Below, piece after piece: positions 36,301-46,966 of a stretch of DNA of 64,000 nt. Position 1 is the first letter of the stretch; the number at the start of each line of letters is the position of its first letter. Under the pieces are notes generated by a model. It was not told the DNA's origin. It ran no database searches and was given only the letters and a program-made list of their open reading frames with translations. Source of the DNA: Simmondsia chinensis (taxonomy: Eukaryota > Streptophyta > Magnoliopsida > Caryophyllales > Simmondsiaceae); NCBI GenBank assembly GCA_018398585.1, contig JAGTTD010000015.1, positions 5,709,001-5,773,000 of the forward strand, in the 5' to 3' direction. A program made the position numbers and the translations under genes.

Positions 36301-39300
36301 TCTATGAAGATAGAATTATTTCTTAACAAAAGAATCGATACTTTACTATCAATCACAAGTTTCGCGTTCGATTCTTGTTTGTAACATATAGTAAGTATTA
36401 AGTACATTTGGGTGTCATATATCTGGTGCTCAAGCCTCCAAACCTAAAACGTATTTTGACTGCACTGGTACTTCCCAAGCAAAGCAAGAATATCATATGT
36501 CCAGTTGAGCTTCTGTCGCACTAAGACTATGAAATCTCCAAGTTCCCCTCTAGAAAAGTGAAGTGCAAGGCAAAGATAAGGGTCTGAAAATGGAAATGAA
36601 AATGAGGAAAAAAGGCTCAGCCTTGTAACTTAGAACTCTTGCTTCTCTCTGCATTTCTTACTGTAGGAACGGCCTATTCCTGATCCATCTTGTGTTTGCA
36701 CGTGTTTCATGAAGAGAAGATTGCTGCTTGGAGTATTCTGTGACATTGTTGCAGGTAACAGATCCTTTGGAGGACCGAATGGAGCAGGCTCTTTTTAGCC
36801 CTTCACTTTCAAAGCAGCGTGTGGAATTTGCGTTGCAACACATCAGGGATTCCTGTGCTTTGTCATTGGTACATGCTTTGCATTTTTTATCTTTTACTGT
36901 TGATCATCATGCAATAAAACTGAAGTGTTAAGTCTATAGACATCTGTCATCATGGCTGCAGATTGACTTTGGATGTGGGTCTGGAAGTCTATTGGATTCT
37001 TTAATAGATTACCCGAGCTCTTTGGAAAGAATTATTGGCGTGGATATCTCACAGAAAGGTCTCATCCGTGCTGCAAAGGTTCGTTCTTTGTAATTTTAAA
37101 ACTGTCTTAAGCACCTGAAAGAAGGAAAAAAATGGGATAAACTCTTAGCAGATCTCAACATCAATTGGTAGATTTGTCATATGAATCACTTACCATATTA
37201 CCCTAGTATGGGGAGAATCCCTTGTTTTTCCAATGGGGATCTTACATTCAATTGGCTAGATTCTCTGGAAGTTAGTTGCAACAGGTGACAAAGTGCTTTT
37301 TGTTTGAATGTAAGATACTCGCATGAGGATGGCAGTGCTCTCATTCAAGTGGCTTAGTTTTGAGCCTAGTGCTAAAGAATGCAAATAAGCTTTAAGCCTT
37401 CTGTTTTGGGTTGATTAATTTGCATTATAATTAATTTGTTCCTTGAGTTGGTTGATCTACCTCATAGTTGCCCAGAGTGGGAGCAGAAACAGAAGTGGAA
37501 ATGGGGGAGCGGGCACTCAGAGAAGTTTTTGAGGTTGGGAGTGTGGATGGAGCACTTATATTGCTATATATTAGACATAGAAGAAAAAGTAATGAAATGT
37601 TATCAATTAAGCTGTTAAATATAAATATAAAAAAAAAAGTCAATATTAAGTAATGAACCAAGAAAACTAAGTACTTTAGTGAATAAGATATAGAAAATTG
37701 ACTCTAATATGTCCACACAATTTAATTATTCTTTGAAATAGAGTGATATTATTTGCCAACAAATAATCTAATAAGTATCTTCTTATCAAACTGATTCCAT
37801 GATTGTTTGAATCGTGTTTCCATCGAACGTGAATCTGACTTCGAAATGCCGAATCGTGTTTAAGAAGCATGAAACGTTAGTATTTTAAAAGTTTCCTGCA
37901 ACTATAGTCATGCATGATTGACTTTGGTTATCTTATTTTGATATGATGGAAGTGGTAGAGAGTAATTTTAATTATGTATTTTTTGTGGATTTTATGGTAT
38001 TTTGCTATTTTTATTAAAAAGCTTAAGGTGATGATATATAATGTAGTGCATTTTGATGAATGTCAATAATTTTTAGATGGTTTTTCTCAAGTACTATTAT
38101 ATTATTAAATTAGCGCTTCCATATTACATAATCCATCGGTTTCATAGCTTATTCCCATAATATATATTATAAATATAGAATATGAATGCAAATTACAAAA
38201 ATATGCGTCTCAGTCTAAAGCCGGCCTTGCGCCTTGTGCCTAAGCACCACGACTCCTTGTCGCCTCAGTGTGCCTTGCTCCTTTCTATACACGATGGGGA
38301 GTGAGTTTTTTTTTTTTAACTTAATTTTTGTTCTGTTGCCCCTTTCTGAATGTATCTCATTAAAATGAGATCATTTAATAACTCAATGTTGCTACATCAG
38401 CATTGTGGAATCATGCGTGGTAGGGGTTGGCCTGAATTAGAGGGATAATGCTAGGTCCCATAGAACTCTATTTATGGGCGTTAAACAAGTATATGCATTT
38501 TTCTAATTTTTTTCATGGGATAATTCTCAATGATGCAGGTCCTTCATTCAAAACTGGACAAGTTGGAGGCAATTGTGCCAACATCAGGCCTTAAATCAGC
38601 AACCCTTTATGAGGGTAGCATCACTGTATTTGATTCTCGGTTGTACGGATTTGACATCGGGACATGCTTAGAGGTTTGCTCATTTTCATTGCTCGACTTT
38701 CTCTAGAGCTGTTTCTTGTCCAACGATTTTTGTCTGTTGTCTTTGGCCTTCTATAGTAGCAGCTCCCATGCATGCCATTGGAGGGATATGCGAGTACTGT
38801 TTAAGGTTCTTAAGTTTCTAAGTTGAGATTGTCCATGTTTATTGTGGTTTCTGCTTCTTAATCCTGGTTGGCAGTGTCCAATTTGCACCTTGTCCCTGTA
38901 TGCATTGATTGGATTATATTATGTTATTCATTGCCGCAGTTGAAAATTCTTCGTTATATATTTGAGGGTTTATTGAGCTATTTCATTATTACATTGCTGC
39001 AATCTTTGTCGAAACAGAAATCAATATGAAGCCTTATTACGACTTACTGTTCAAATGTGGACATTATGATAATCTGTGACTTGTCGAAAATGACCTCAAA
39101 ACTTGTTTGATGAATTACTAAACCCGGAAATATCACCCATTCATCTTCAGATAACTACAGTAGACAAATACAAGTTGAGGAGCAATCCGAATACTAACTC
39201 AGGAGGGTGACAAATGCAAGTACAGTTTGCATTTGCTATGTGGTTTCCAGATCTCTCTCCTGTATCGTAGAAAAAGGTCCTGGCATTATGTTCTGTACCT

Positions 39301-41985
39301 TATAACCCAAAGTTGGACTTCTGCTTAAAAGTTTGACACAATTCTAGTAAGTTTCAAATGTTAGTTGGTGTGCCTGATCAACACAAAGTGTTGATAGAAG
39401 AAATGACCAAAGGAACAATTGTCTTTGCAACGCCCCAATCTCATATTGGTTAAATATGTGGAGTTCTACTAATTAGTAAGTGACTTAACCCTTGCATTAA
39501 GCAACAACGGCCTTCTAGTTTTGAGCTTAAGTGGTTATGGCCCCAGGAGAAACTTCCTACTTTAGTGGGTTGTGTTGTCATAGTGTTAGGTTAAGTCGAC
39601 ATCTGTGATGCAGCCCCTATCTTTACTATTGGCGGATGGCGTTGGCGGAAGGGACTAGGCGGATCGGCTACTTGGCGAGATCTAAGATGCGCAGCTAGAA
39701 TGATTGAGTTTGAGGAGTTTAACATCTAATAGGAAATTTAGTATTATATTAGTAGATAATTATTAGTTATTATTATATTTATCCTTTTATAGAGTAGGAT
39801 GGCATAAATGGAGGATGGCTTCCGCGGTACTTTGCGATAGAAAGTTTCCTTTACAGCTAAAGGTAAGATACTATAAGACGGTAGTGAGGCCGGCCATGTC
39901 TTATGGAGCGGAGTGTAGGGCGATGAAACAACATCATACACAAAAGATGAAGGTGGCGGAGATGCGAATGCTGCAGTGGATGTGCAGACACACAAGGAAG
40001 GATAGGATCATGAACGATGTCATAAGAGGCCAATTGGGCATGACCTCCATTGAGGATAAATTGAGGGAGCAATGTTTGAGGTGATTCAGACATGTTAGGA
40101 GGAGACCGAACACTGCTCCAGTCAGGATATGTGAACAACCCCATACTACGCTAGGCAGGAGAGAGAGAGGCAGGCCAAAAAAGAGATGGCTGGAGATGAT
40201 CAGACAAGGCCTCACCCACCTAAACGTTCGGGAGGAGATGGCCTTAAATAGAGCCCAATGGAGGGCTAGCATAGAGGTAGCATATGTAGCGGTTTAGGAT
40301 AGGGTAGCCCAGCTTAATAATGTTAGGCCTATGACTTCCTCTTTGGCGCACTTATGTGCGTATTTGCTTTCTTGATTTGTTACTTGCCTACTTGCTATTT
40401 GCTATTTGCTATTTGCTTATCTGCTTATCTGCAATTGGTATTTTATCTGCCTCTATTTGCCTAGAGTTTGGCTTGCTTTGAGTTTGCTCATATTTGCTTG
40501 CCTTGTGTTTTGCCTTGCTCATTTGCTGTGTTGCTCTCTTGCTGACAAGCCACCATGTTGCTTGCTGCTGACAAGCTTTTCAGGTTGGGGGTCCTCGGAA
40601 ATAGCCTCCCTTCAGGGTAGCTCCCAGAAGGGGAAAGGCTGCGTACATCTACCCCTCCCAGACCCTGCTTATGCGGGAGTCCTTTGAGGCACTGGGACTG
40701 TTGTATTTATCCTTTTATTTTTAAGTATTTTATTCTAGGTAAATTAGCTCCTCTATTTAAAGAAGAGGAGACCTAGGGTTTGATTCATTTAATTTCTTAG
40801 ACTTTTAATTTCTTTTAGGGTTATTTACGCTAAAGGTTCCTGTACTTTGTGCATTGTGTCAATTTAGTACTCGTACTTTTAATTATGTTAATTTAGTCCC
40901 TGTATTATTTAAAATGTGTCAATTTGGTCCTTAGAGAAACTTTGTGTTAAGTTTTTAATGAAATTTTTAATGGTTCAGTCATGAATTATGTTAGATTGAG
41001 TAAATGGATAAATTTATAATAAGTTGTTTGCGCATCTAACATATTCCATTAAAAATTACGAGATTAACTTAACTTGAATTAGACCAAAGGATTAAATTGA
41101 CGCATTTTGAGTTATTTAGGGACTAAATTAAGTACAAGGACCTTTAGTGTAAATAACCCTTTCATTTATGTGTTTTCCTCTATTTTCGGGGTGTGAGAGT
41201 TAGGTTAAATAATTTTCCCTTTATTTTCTTAATTGTTTTAACAGTAAGAATCTAAAGGAAGGGTGTGAATTTTCCATTTCCCTAAGTTCCCGTATTCGCA
41301 CTGCATCAATATGTTCTCTCAACGATATTGCTGAGGGAAATCTGGTTATTTTGTGATATCTTACAGTTTGTCCTTGGGTGGAATGACAGGAACGAATGTG
41401 AAAGCAAACTGTATGGACAATAGGAACAAAAATTCCTTTGTATTTAGTTTAATGTGTTAATCCGTGATTGAAAAGTGTTCATACTCATTTACTGTCAGTT
41501 TGATCAGAATTCTTTAATATAAAGTGCAGGTAATTGAGCATATGGAGGAAGACCAGGCTTGCTTATTTGGTGATATCGCGCTAGGATTATTTCGTCCCAG
41601 GATTCTCGTCGTTTCGACTCCAAACTACGAGTACAATGTCATACTACAGAGATCTAATCTACTGAGGCAGGAGGAAGATCCCGAGGAGAAATCAAAGTCA
41701 CAACCTTGTAAGTTCCGGAACCATGACCACAAGTTCGAGTGGACAAGGGAACAATTCAACCGATGGGCCGCTGACCTGGCCTTGAGACACAGTTACACTG
41801 TTGAATTTGGCGGTGTTGGTGGCTCTCCAGGTGTGGAGCCTGGGTTTGCCTCTCAGATTGCAGTTTTCCGGAGGCTCCCTCAGCAGCAGCAGCATTCGGA
41901 AGATTGTAGACGTATCGAGATGGAGCGTCGTTACGAAGTTATATGGGAATGGAATGCTGCTAAAGTATCAGAGTCAGCTCACTGA
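24168..41985 (+). CDS. HEN1: HEN1 small-RNA 2'-O-methyltransferase (9 coding exons)
   Basis: HEN1 transfers methyl from SAM to the 2'-OH of the 3' nucleotide on both strands of miRNA and siRNA duplexes, protecting them from uridylation and decay. Coding exons: 24168-24440, 27141-27230, 28420-28877, 29127-29372, 34834-35765, 36717-36868, 36962-37078, 38539-38673, 41530-41985. They total 2859 nt, or 952 aa (Arabidopsis 942). All phases agree and no stop interrupts. Exon 1 starts a dsRNA-binding domain (KGPCLYRCCLQLPEFSV). Exons 3-5 cover the La-like, second dsRNA-binding and FKBP-like regions. Exons 6-9 are the methyltransferase: FGCGSGS SAM loop (residues ~720-726), metal ligands E801, E804 and H805 in LEVIEHMEED, and H868 in FRNHDHKFEW. 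Introns 1, 4 and 8 are 2.7, 5.5 and 2.9 kb and loaded with transposons. The exon 5/6 junction is the least certain. Confidence 0.93.
25375..26525. mobile_element. foldback/TIR element in HEN1 intron 1
   Basis: The left flank (TACTGGAAGTTTGGCGTAAT, ATATTTTACAT, then CCTTTAACTTTTGCTG) and the right flank (complement of AACAGTTAAAGG and TACCTGTAAAATATTTTC) form degenerate inverted repeats of about 150-200 bp. Between them the plus strand is C-rich (25610-25860) and then strongly G-rich (25890-26290). Long low-complexity frames on both strands (25985-26296) are a by-product of that bias. No transposase. Confidence 0.6.
29373..30757 (+). other. first part of HEN1 intron 4, no element recognised
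   Basis: AT-rich intron without a clear open frame or terminal repeats. It may be unique intron sequence or very old transposon remains. Confidence 0.4.
30758..32536. mobile_element. TIR DNA transposon with GATACG-rich ends
   Basis: The left end CTAGGAAGCACGAATAGGGA and the complement of the right end GTATCGGTGCTTCCTAG form a terminal inverted repeat. Sub-terminal GATACG / CGTATC words repeat at both ends (30778-30815 and 32340-32525). Flanks GTGGAAAG (30750-30757) and TGTGGAAG (32537-32544) suggest a duplication of 7-8 bp, hAT-like. A LINE fragment is inserted inside. No transposase is visible. Confidence 0.65.
30851..31792 (+). mobile_element. RTE-type LINE 3' fragment (copy 2)
   Basis: Imperfect 15 bp direct repeats AGGATACAACACCTT (30836-30850) and AGGATATGACACCTT (31793-31807) flank it. 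It encodes the reverse-transcriptase C-terminus with frame breaks: [54 protein letters not shown], then [15 protein letters not shown]. It ends in the shared tail (AATAGCCTCCCTTTAGGG, GGCTGCGTACATC) and TTG repeats. It is nested in the TIR element in HEN1 intron 4. Confidence 0.9.
33160..33690 (-). mobile_element. RTE-type LINE 3' fragment (copy 3)
   Basis: On minus, 33690-33475 matches the LINE C-terminal coding end (GGGCATGTTAAGAGGAGACC and a degenerate ACCCACCTAAACC). The shared tail runs down to CAACAACAAC at 33160. Flanks ACTGTTGCATGATG (33146-33159) and ACTGTCGTGTGATG (33691-33704) match at 11 of 14. A run of about 29 A at 33350 interrupts it. It lies in HEN1 intron 4 and is more degenerate than copies 1, 2 and 4. 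Confidence 0.75.
33705..34833 (+). other. end of HEN1 intron 4
   Basis: Intron sequence with no gene of its own. It includes an odd block at about 34060-34110 (GCGGCCGCCC, C7, then G13) followed by TTGTTGT, possibly another eroded retroposon tail. The frame open from 34670 extends HEN1 exon 5 upstream but is intron before 34834. Confidence 0.45.
37079..38538 (+). other. HEN1 intron 7
   Basis: A 1460 bp intron. No transposon ends were established. A stretch near 38217-38280 (GCGCCTTGTGCCTAAGCACC) resembles repetitive GCCT-rich transposon sequence. Short frames at 37431-37661 have no recognised product. Confidence 0.4.
39791..40703 (+). mobile_element. RTE-type LINE 3' fragment (copy 4)
   Basis: The perfect 15 bp direct repeat TATTTATCCTTTTAT (39776-39790 and 40704-40718) flanks it. 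It encodes [35 protein letters not shown] and RKDRIMNDVIRGQLG, then breaks. It ends with the shared tail (GGGGGTCCTCGGAAATAGCC, GGCTGCGTACATC, GCGGGAGTCCTTTGAGGCAC). It is nested in the solo LTR. Confidence 0.93.
40818..41159. mobile_element. MULE-type MITE, 342 bp
   Basis: The left end GGGTTATTTACGCTAAAGGT and right end ACCTTTAGTGTAAATAACCC are inverted repeats, and similarity extends inward (CCTGTACTT / AAGTACAAGG). Nine-base flanks TTTCTTTTA (40809-40817) and TTTCATTTA (41160-41168) match at 8 of 9, the length typical of Mutator-like elements. Non-coding, nested in the solo LTR. Confidence 0.85.
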
Positions 41986-42440
41986 GCTTTTCCATACAAA
42001 CCTCAGGAATTTTGTTGACATGAATATCATTTTATTAGAAAATATTTTGTAGCTTGAAATAGAGGAGCTGTTTGTATGCAGTTAACGACGATAGTTGCTA
42101 AGGAGGCCCTGGTCTAATATTTAGAGATTTAGTCGTAAAAACACCTAAAAATGCTGACGTATCATGGTCAAAATTACAATTTGGATTTGTGTTTTGAAAT
42201 ATGCGATTCAAACTCATTTGGGCGAGATAGAATATCTTTTGTAGGATGATGCATTATTATGCCTTTATCAAATGATCTGTTGGCTAATGTATTAATTCCG
42301 GAATAGGAGAATTTTGTATATTGTATCCGATTTTTTTGGTCTTATTCGCTCACTCTTTAGAGAGTGAAACCATAAAACGCCAATTTCTTTGTCAGTGCTT
42401 ATCTGTGCTCCTAACCTTAGAACATCCATTATTGTCCGCT
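41986..42440 (+). other. HEN1 3'UTR and flank
   Basis: AT-rich sequence after the TGA (41983-41985). It contains no gene and presumably the polyadenylation region. Confidence 0.5.
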
Positions 42441-42955
42441 TCCTCATGTAAAAGAGTCAAGCCGAGCACTCTCTTGTTTGAACTCGAGCTTGATAAGTCT
42501 TATCGAGCTCGAGTTTGAGTTGAGTTCTTACCAAGCTTTTGTACCCCTCGTTCGAGCTCAGTTCGTTAAGATTTTACTGTGTGTGAAGCTTGGCTCTGCT
42601 TGGCTTGTTAAGTTAATCGAGCCCATTTAAGCTCCTTATCAAGTTGAGCCGAGCTTTTTATCTAGTAAAATTGAGCTCCTAATCAACCCAAGCTTTTTAT
42701 TGAGTTGAGCTCTCTATCGAGCCGAGCGTTACTATTGGGCCATTTTAAAATTATTTTGGAGTTGATATCAACTGATAATTAGCTCTTAACTAGCATATAA
42801 CGAATTTTTAACGAGCCCTTAACGAACTGTTTGCGAACATTAACGAGTCAAGCACCCCTTTGTACGAACTTGTCGAGCCTCAATAACGAACACAAATGAG
42901 GCATAATCGATTTCAAACACGGGTAGTTTATCGAACGTTTGGTTCGTTTATACCC
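42440..42955. mobile_element. hAT-like fragment, right end preserved
   Basis: It is rich in GAGCTCGAG / AACGAGTCAAGC words like the segment at 19.5-19.9 kb. It ends TTGGTTCGTTTATACCCCTA (42955 or close), the complement of a TAGGGGTATAAACGAACC-type hAT terminus. The left terminus was not found. Confidence 0.55.
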
Positions 42956-43077
42956 CTACTCATTTCTTTTGGTTCCAGCGACTATAGTCACAAATCTTGT
43001 CTTCTTAATCACTTATGGAGTTTTGAAGAATTTTGATTTCAGTATGCCGAGCTTGAATAGCTCTAGAGTTAAGTCTT

Positions 43078-43793
43078 GGGATTTGTTTGGTTTAGCTTAC
43101 TTCAGAAAAAAAAAGTACTTTTTTTTTTAGAAAAGCACTTTTTTAAAATTTGGAGAGTGTTTAGCAATCATAAAAAAATCTCTTTTTATTAAAAGCAAAA
43201 GCTGAAATTTGGAGCTTTTTCTTTTAAGTAGAAGTAGAAATAGAAATTAAATAATTGAGAAAATTTGATTCAGGTATCTTTAAGTTTGTTAATATTTTTA
43301 AAAATCTATTTGTATATTTGAAAAACAATTTATATATTTAAAAAATAAATTAAATATGAAAAAAAATATTTTAATAATGAATAATATATTTATGATATTT
43401 AGAAAATATTTTAATTTTTTTTAAAAATTAAATATTTTAAAAATATTGAAAAATATTTTAAAGACATTAAAAATTAGTTTAAGCCTTTAAAAGATATTTT
43501 ATAAATTTAGAAAATATCTTAAATAATACAAAAAATATATTTTAATTATTTAAAAAATATATTAAATATTTGAAATAGTTTTTGGATGATTGTTTTCAAC
43601 TATAAAAGGCTTATGGTAATGTCCTTTCTATTAATTTTATAAAAAAAACACTTTACAATATTACAATAAACACTTATTTAATGGTTGGGCTAAATACAAA
43701 CTACTTATTTGAAACAATACTTTTTACAAAAATATTTTTACAAAAAAGTGCTTCTGAAAAAAATAAATTTTCATAGCAATGCCAAACAGGCCC
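43078..43793. mobile_element. TIR element, AT-rich MITE
   Basis: The left end GGGATTTGTTTGGTTTAGCT with CAGAAAAAAAAAGTAC, and the complement of the right end (GTGCTTCTGAAAAAAATAAA ... GCCAAACAGGCCC), form inverted repeats of GGGCCTGTTTGGCAT type. The interior is very AT-rich and non-coding. The target duplication is unclear. Confidence 0.6.
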
Positions 43794-44145
43794 TTGGCTG
43801 GTCTTCAAAACTGTAAGCATTAGTATGTGAATAAGCAAAAATAATCAGCAAATTATCATTTAAATATCATAATATTTTAATATATCATTGTATATTTATA
43901 GGAATTTGATAAATTTTTGGAAAAATCTCACTAATTTTTTTATGAAAAATTTTGATGTAGCATGTTACTAAGATATGAAAGCCTCGGCAAAAGTTTAACG
44001 AATTACAATACAAAATGTACTGAATTTTTATAAAACAACCTACGTAACATCGAAGTTAATTATGTGTAATACCAATATTTTTGGGTAAAAACTCGTCAAA
44101 TATTAAAAAGTATACTCATATATTCTTAGAATCATATTTTTATTT

Positions 44146-44721
44146 GGGTAAGTAACCCGAGGTTTTGTGTATTAGTTTTTTAGTTCACAAACTTTGTGAA
44201 ATAATGTTTTAGTCATAAAAGTTATATGCATTTAATAAAGTAATCCAAATAGCAATGCGTAAGGGTGCAAAATAGGCCTCATTTTTATTCTTTCATATAA
44301 TTATTTGGACTATTTAATTATATCCCTAATAGGCGAATCGTGTTTTTTCATCCCTACTGGATGAATTGTGTTGATTTTTCTCCTACTGGGTGAATTGTGT
44401 TGTTTTTTATCTTTAACGGGCGAATTATGTTATTTTTTTATCTCTCTACTGGGCAAATTGTGTTGATTTTTCTCTTAGTGGGCCAATTGTGTTTTTTTTA
44501 ATCTTTATTGGGCGAATTGTATTATTTTTTCTCCTACTGGGTTATTTGTGTTATTTTTTACCTCTACTGGGTGAATTACATTGGTTTTTCTCCTACTGGG
44601 AGAATTTTATTAATTTTTCTCCTGCTGGGTGAATCACTTTTTTTATTAGAAAAATATTTTACAAAGTTTGTAGACTAAAGAATCAATACGCTAAACCTTA
44701 GGTACTAGTTTATATTTACCC
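44146..44721. mobile_element. MULE-type MITE with internal minisatellite
   Basis: The left end GGGTAAGTAACCCGAGGTTT, then CACAAACTTTGTGAAATAAT, is mirrored by the right end (ATATTTTACAAAGTTTGTAG ... TATATTTACCC). Nine-base flanks TTTTTATTT (44137-44145) and TTTTCATTT (44722-44730) match at 8 of 9. Between the arms, about 44330-44640 holds roughly ten ~28-32 bp degenerate units of the type CTCCTACTGGGTGAATTGTG followed by a T-run. Confidence 0.8.
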
Positions 44722-45265
44722 TTTTCATTTTAATATTTTCTAATGAAAAATATTTCGGGAGAATAAAAATTTTAAATATTTGAAATCTCCAAAGGAGTTT
44801 GACTTCCAAAACAAATGTATTTATGTGATTTTTTCGTTGTCTTCAACATATTCTGGTTACTTGTTATATTGGTGGTTGGATTAGTACATTAAATAGCATT
44901 GAGTTTTGAACTAATGAATTCATTTTGGATTAAAAAATAATGTTTACCATAATAATTTAATGTGCTAAATTATAAATTCCCTAAACTAAATAATTTTAAA
45001 AGAGAATTTAAGTTTAATTTAAGTGTGAGCACGTACAACACGGTGGAAAAATCTAATGGATAAAGAAACATTTAAAATATAATTATCTTGACATTGTTAT
45101 GATATTAATAAAAATATTTATATATACTTGTAGAATATATTTAATTATATATTCAATATATATGTTAAAAATAATTAATTTATTAGAAATTAATTATTAA
45201 TCTTGTTATTACTTTTTATAATCAATAATTTTCTATCACATTCCCGAATACATAAATTGAAACCA
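44722..45265. other. AT-rich intergenic, nothing recognised
   Basis: Very AT-rich sequence up to the 5' LTR of the gypsy element, with no open frame and no clear repeats. Confidence 0.5.
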
Positions 45266-45346
45266 TGTCACGAGCCCAACATCCGAAGAGTTATTTTTCG
45301 GTTTTGGTTTTTTGTAACTGTTATGTAATGTAAAATTGTAAAATTA

Positions 45347-46134
45347 CAACAACAACAACAACAGTCCTAGTGCCTTGCGGCTCCTGCAGAATGCACGGTC
45401 TTGGCGGGGGGGGGGGGGGGGGGGGGGTGATGTTGGCAGCCTTACCCCTTCCGGCAGGAAAGAAGACTGTTTCCGGGGACCCCCAACCTGAAGTAGCTGA
45501 GTGCCTGCAGATAAACCACCGATCAATAACATGTATATAGAGGCAAAGTAGAAGAAGGAGAGAAAAGGAGAAGGAGAGGAAGAAGAAGAAGAAGAAGAAG
45601 GAGAAGGAGAATGGGCATGAATAGGGACTAAGCTAGCCTAAAAGTGCTACACTAGAGATTATGCTTGCCTAAGAATCTTAGACAACCAGCTACTCCCCGC
45701 ACTACTCTACTATTGCCATCTCCGTTACCCTAATGCTAGCCCTCCAACGTGTCCTATCTGAGGCCATCTCCTCTCTTAGGTTTAGGTGGGTTAGGTCTTG
45801 ACGAATCGTCTCCAGCCAACTCTTCTTTGGTCTGCCCCTCCCTCTTCTGCTTATCGCTGTGTTGAGCTGGTCACACCTCCTGACTGGGGCTGAGGCCGGT
45901 CTTCTGCAGACATGTCCAAACCATCTTAGGCGGTGCTCCCTCAATTTATCCTCGATCGAGGCTACACCCAGTTTACCTCGTATCACATCATTCTTAATGC
46001 TATCCTTTCTTGTGTGGCCACACATCCATCGTAGCATCCTCATCTCTGCCATCTTCATCCTCTGTGTTTGATTTTGTTTCATTGGTCGATACCCTGCCCC
46101 ATATAACATAGCCGGTCTTACTACCGTCTTATAG
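45347..46134 (-). mobile_element. RTE-type LINE 3' fragment (copy 5)
   Basis: Flanks TAAAATTGTAAAATTA (45331-45346) and TAAAATTATAAAATTA (46135-46150) match at 15 of 16. The minus-strand frame 46109-45702 is uninterrupted (135 codons) and carries MRMLRWMCGHTRKDSIKNDV, LRWFGHVCRRP and [19 protein letters not shown]. The shared tail lies toward 45347, with CAACAACAACAAC and a G-run at about 45404-45427 in place of GGGAGGGG. This copy also carries a (GAA)n/(GAG)n stretch at 45552-45612. Confidence 0.93.
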
Positions 46135-46150
46135 TAAAATTATAAAATTA

Positions 46151-46710
46151 GTTAAGTATAAATTAGTTTAAATTTTGAATTGGGTTAGGAGGGAGCCGGT
46201 TGGAGGGAAGAATTAGGAGGCAAAGGGTTTGTTTAAATTGTAATGATGTAATTATATTAATTAAAATGGGCTAAGTAATAGGGTCTAGGGTCATAGGGGA
46301 GCCGGTTACCCCTTCCCTCCAAAATATCTATTTAAGCACTTTTGATCTTGTAATTTTGGTCATCAAGAAATCAAACTACAACTCAACTTTCCGTCTCTCT
46401 CTCTCATCCTAACCGGGTTGTGATCTTGTAGTTAAGTATAAATTAGTTTAAATTTTGAATTGGGTTAGGAGGGAGCCGGTTGGAGGGAAGAATTAGGAGG
46501 CAAAGGGTTTGTTTAAATTGTAATGATGTAATTGTATTAATTAAAATGGGCTAAGTAATAGGGTCTAGGGTCATAGGGGAGCCGGTTACCCCTTCCCTCC
46601 AAAATGTCTATTTAAGCACTTGTGATCTTGTAATTTTGGTCATCAAGAAATCAAACTACAACTCAACTTTCCCTCTCTCTTTCTCTCGTCCTAACCGTCC
46701 CTCTCCCTTT
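46151..46710 (+). repeat. 280 bp tandem duplication inside the 5' LTR
   Basis: GTTAAGTATAAATTAGTTTA begins at 46151 and again at 46431. Both copies contain GGGAGCCGGTTGGAGGGAAG and GTCATAGGGGAGCCGG and run to CCTAACCG. The 3' LTR has one copy. The junction reads CCTAACCGGGTTGTGATCTT. A TATTTAAGCACTT box occurs in each copy, so the LTR promoter may be doubled. Confidence 0.9.
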
Positions 46711-46882
46711 CTCTCTAACTTCTAACTTCCCCTCTTCTTCTTCTAACTTTCTTCTAAAATTCTCTACTTCTACTCTCTTTCCCTCATTCTCTTCTTTCTC
46801 AAAAATCTATTCAAGTCACGGGCTTAGGTTCGTGACAAAGTGGTTTCAGAGCTCGTCACCAACCTTTGGGTTTGTGACAAAG

Positions 46883-46895
46883 TGGTATCAGAGCC
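46883..46895 (+). promoter_or_regulatory. primer binding site (tRNA-iMet type)
   Basis: TGGTATCAGAGCC, three bases after the 5' LTR, is complementary to the 3' end of initiator methionine tRNA, the common primer of plant LTR retrotransposons. Confidence 0.9.
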
Positions 46896-46966
46896 ATCTT
46901 CCGATTGAAGAGGGCATATCTCATCCTTACTTTTCCCATTCGGTTAAAAACCCAATCAAAAAAAAA

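Larger units (their letters stand above)
39606..41308. mobile_element. solo LTR carrying two nested insertions
   Basis: The ends TGATGCAG (39606-39613) and CTGCATCA (41301-41308) are inverted repeats with TG...CA. Flanking 5-mers ATCTG and ATATG agree at 4 of 5. Removing the nested LINE and MITE leaves about 450 bp, a normal LTR size, with a leader-like stretch (AGCTCCTCTATTTAAAGAAG). No internal retrotransposon sequence is attached. It lies in HEN1 intron 8. Confidence 0.7.
45266..46879 (+). repeat. 5' LTR, enlarged by LINE and duplication
   Basis: It starts TGTCACGAGCCCAACATCC and ends GGGTTTGTGACA. At 1614 bp it is three times the 3' LTR. A 788 bp LINE fragment with its 16 bp target repeat, plus a 280 bp tandem duplication (46151-46430 and from 46431), account for almost exactly the difference. 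Confidence 0.9.

Noticed and set aside
44330..44640. CRISPR-like array of ~30 bp repeats
   Set aside because: Units are head-to-tail, degenerate and without distinct spacers, and lie between MITE inverted repeats in a plant genome.
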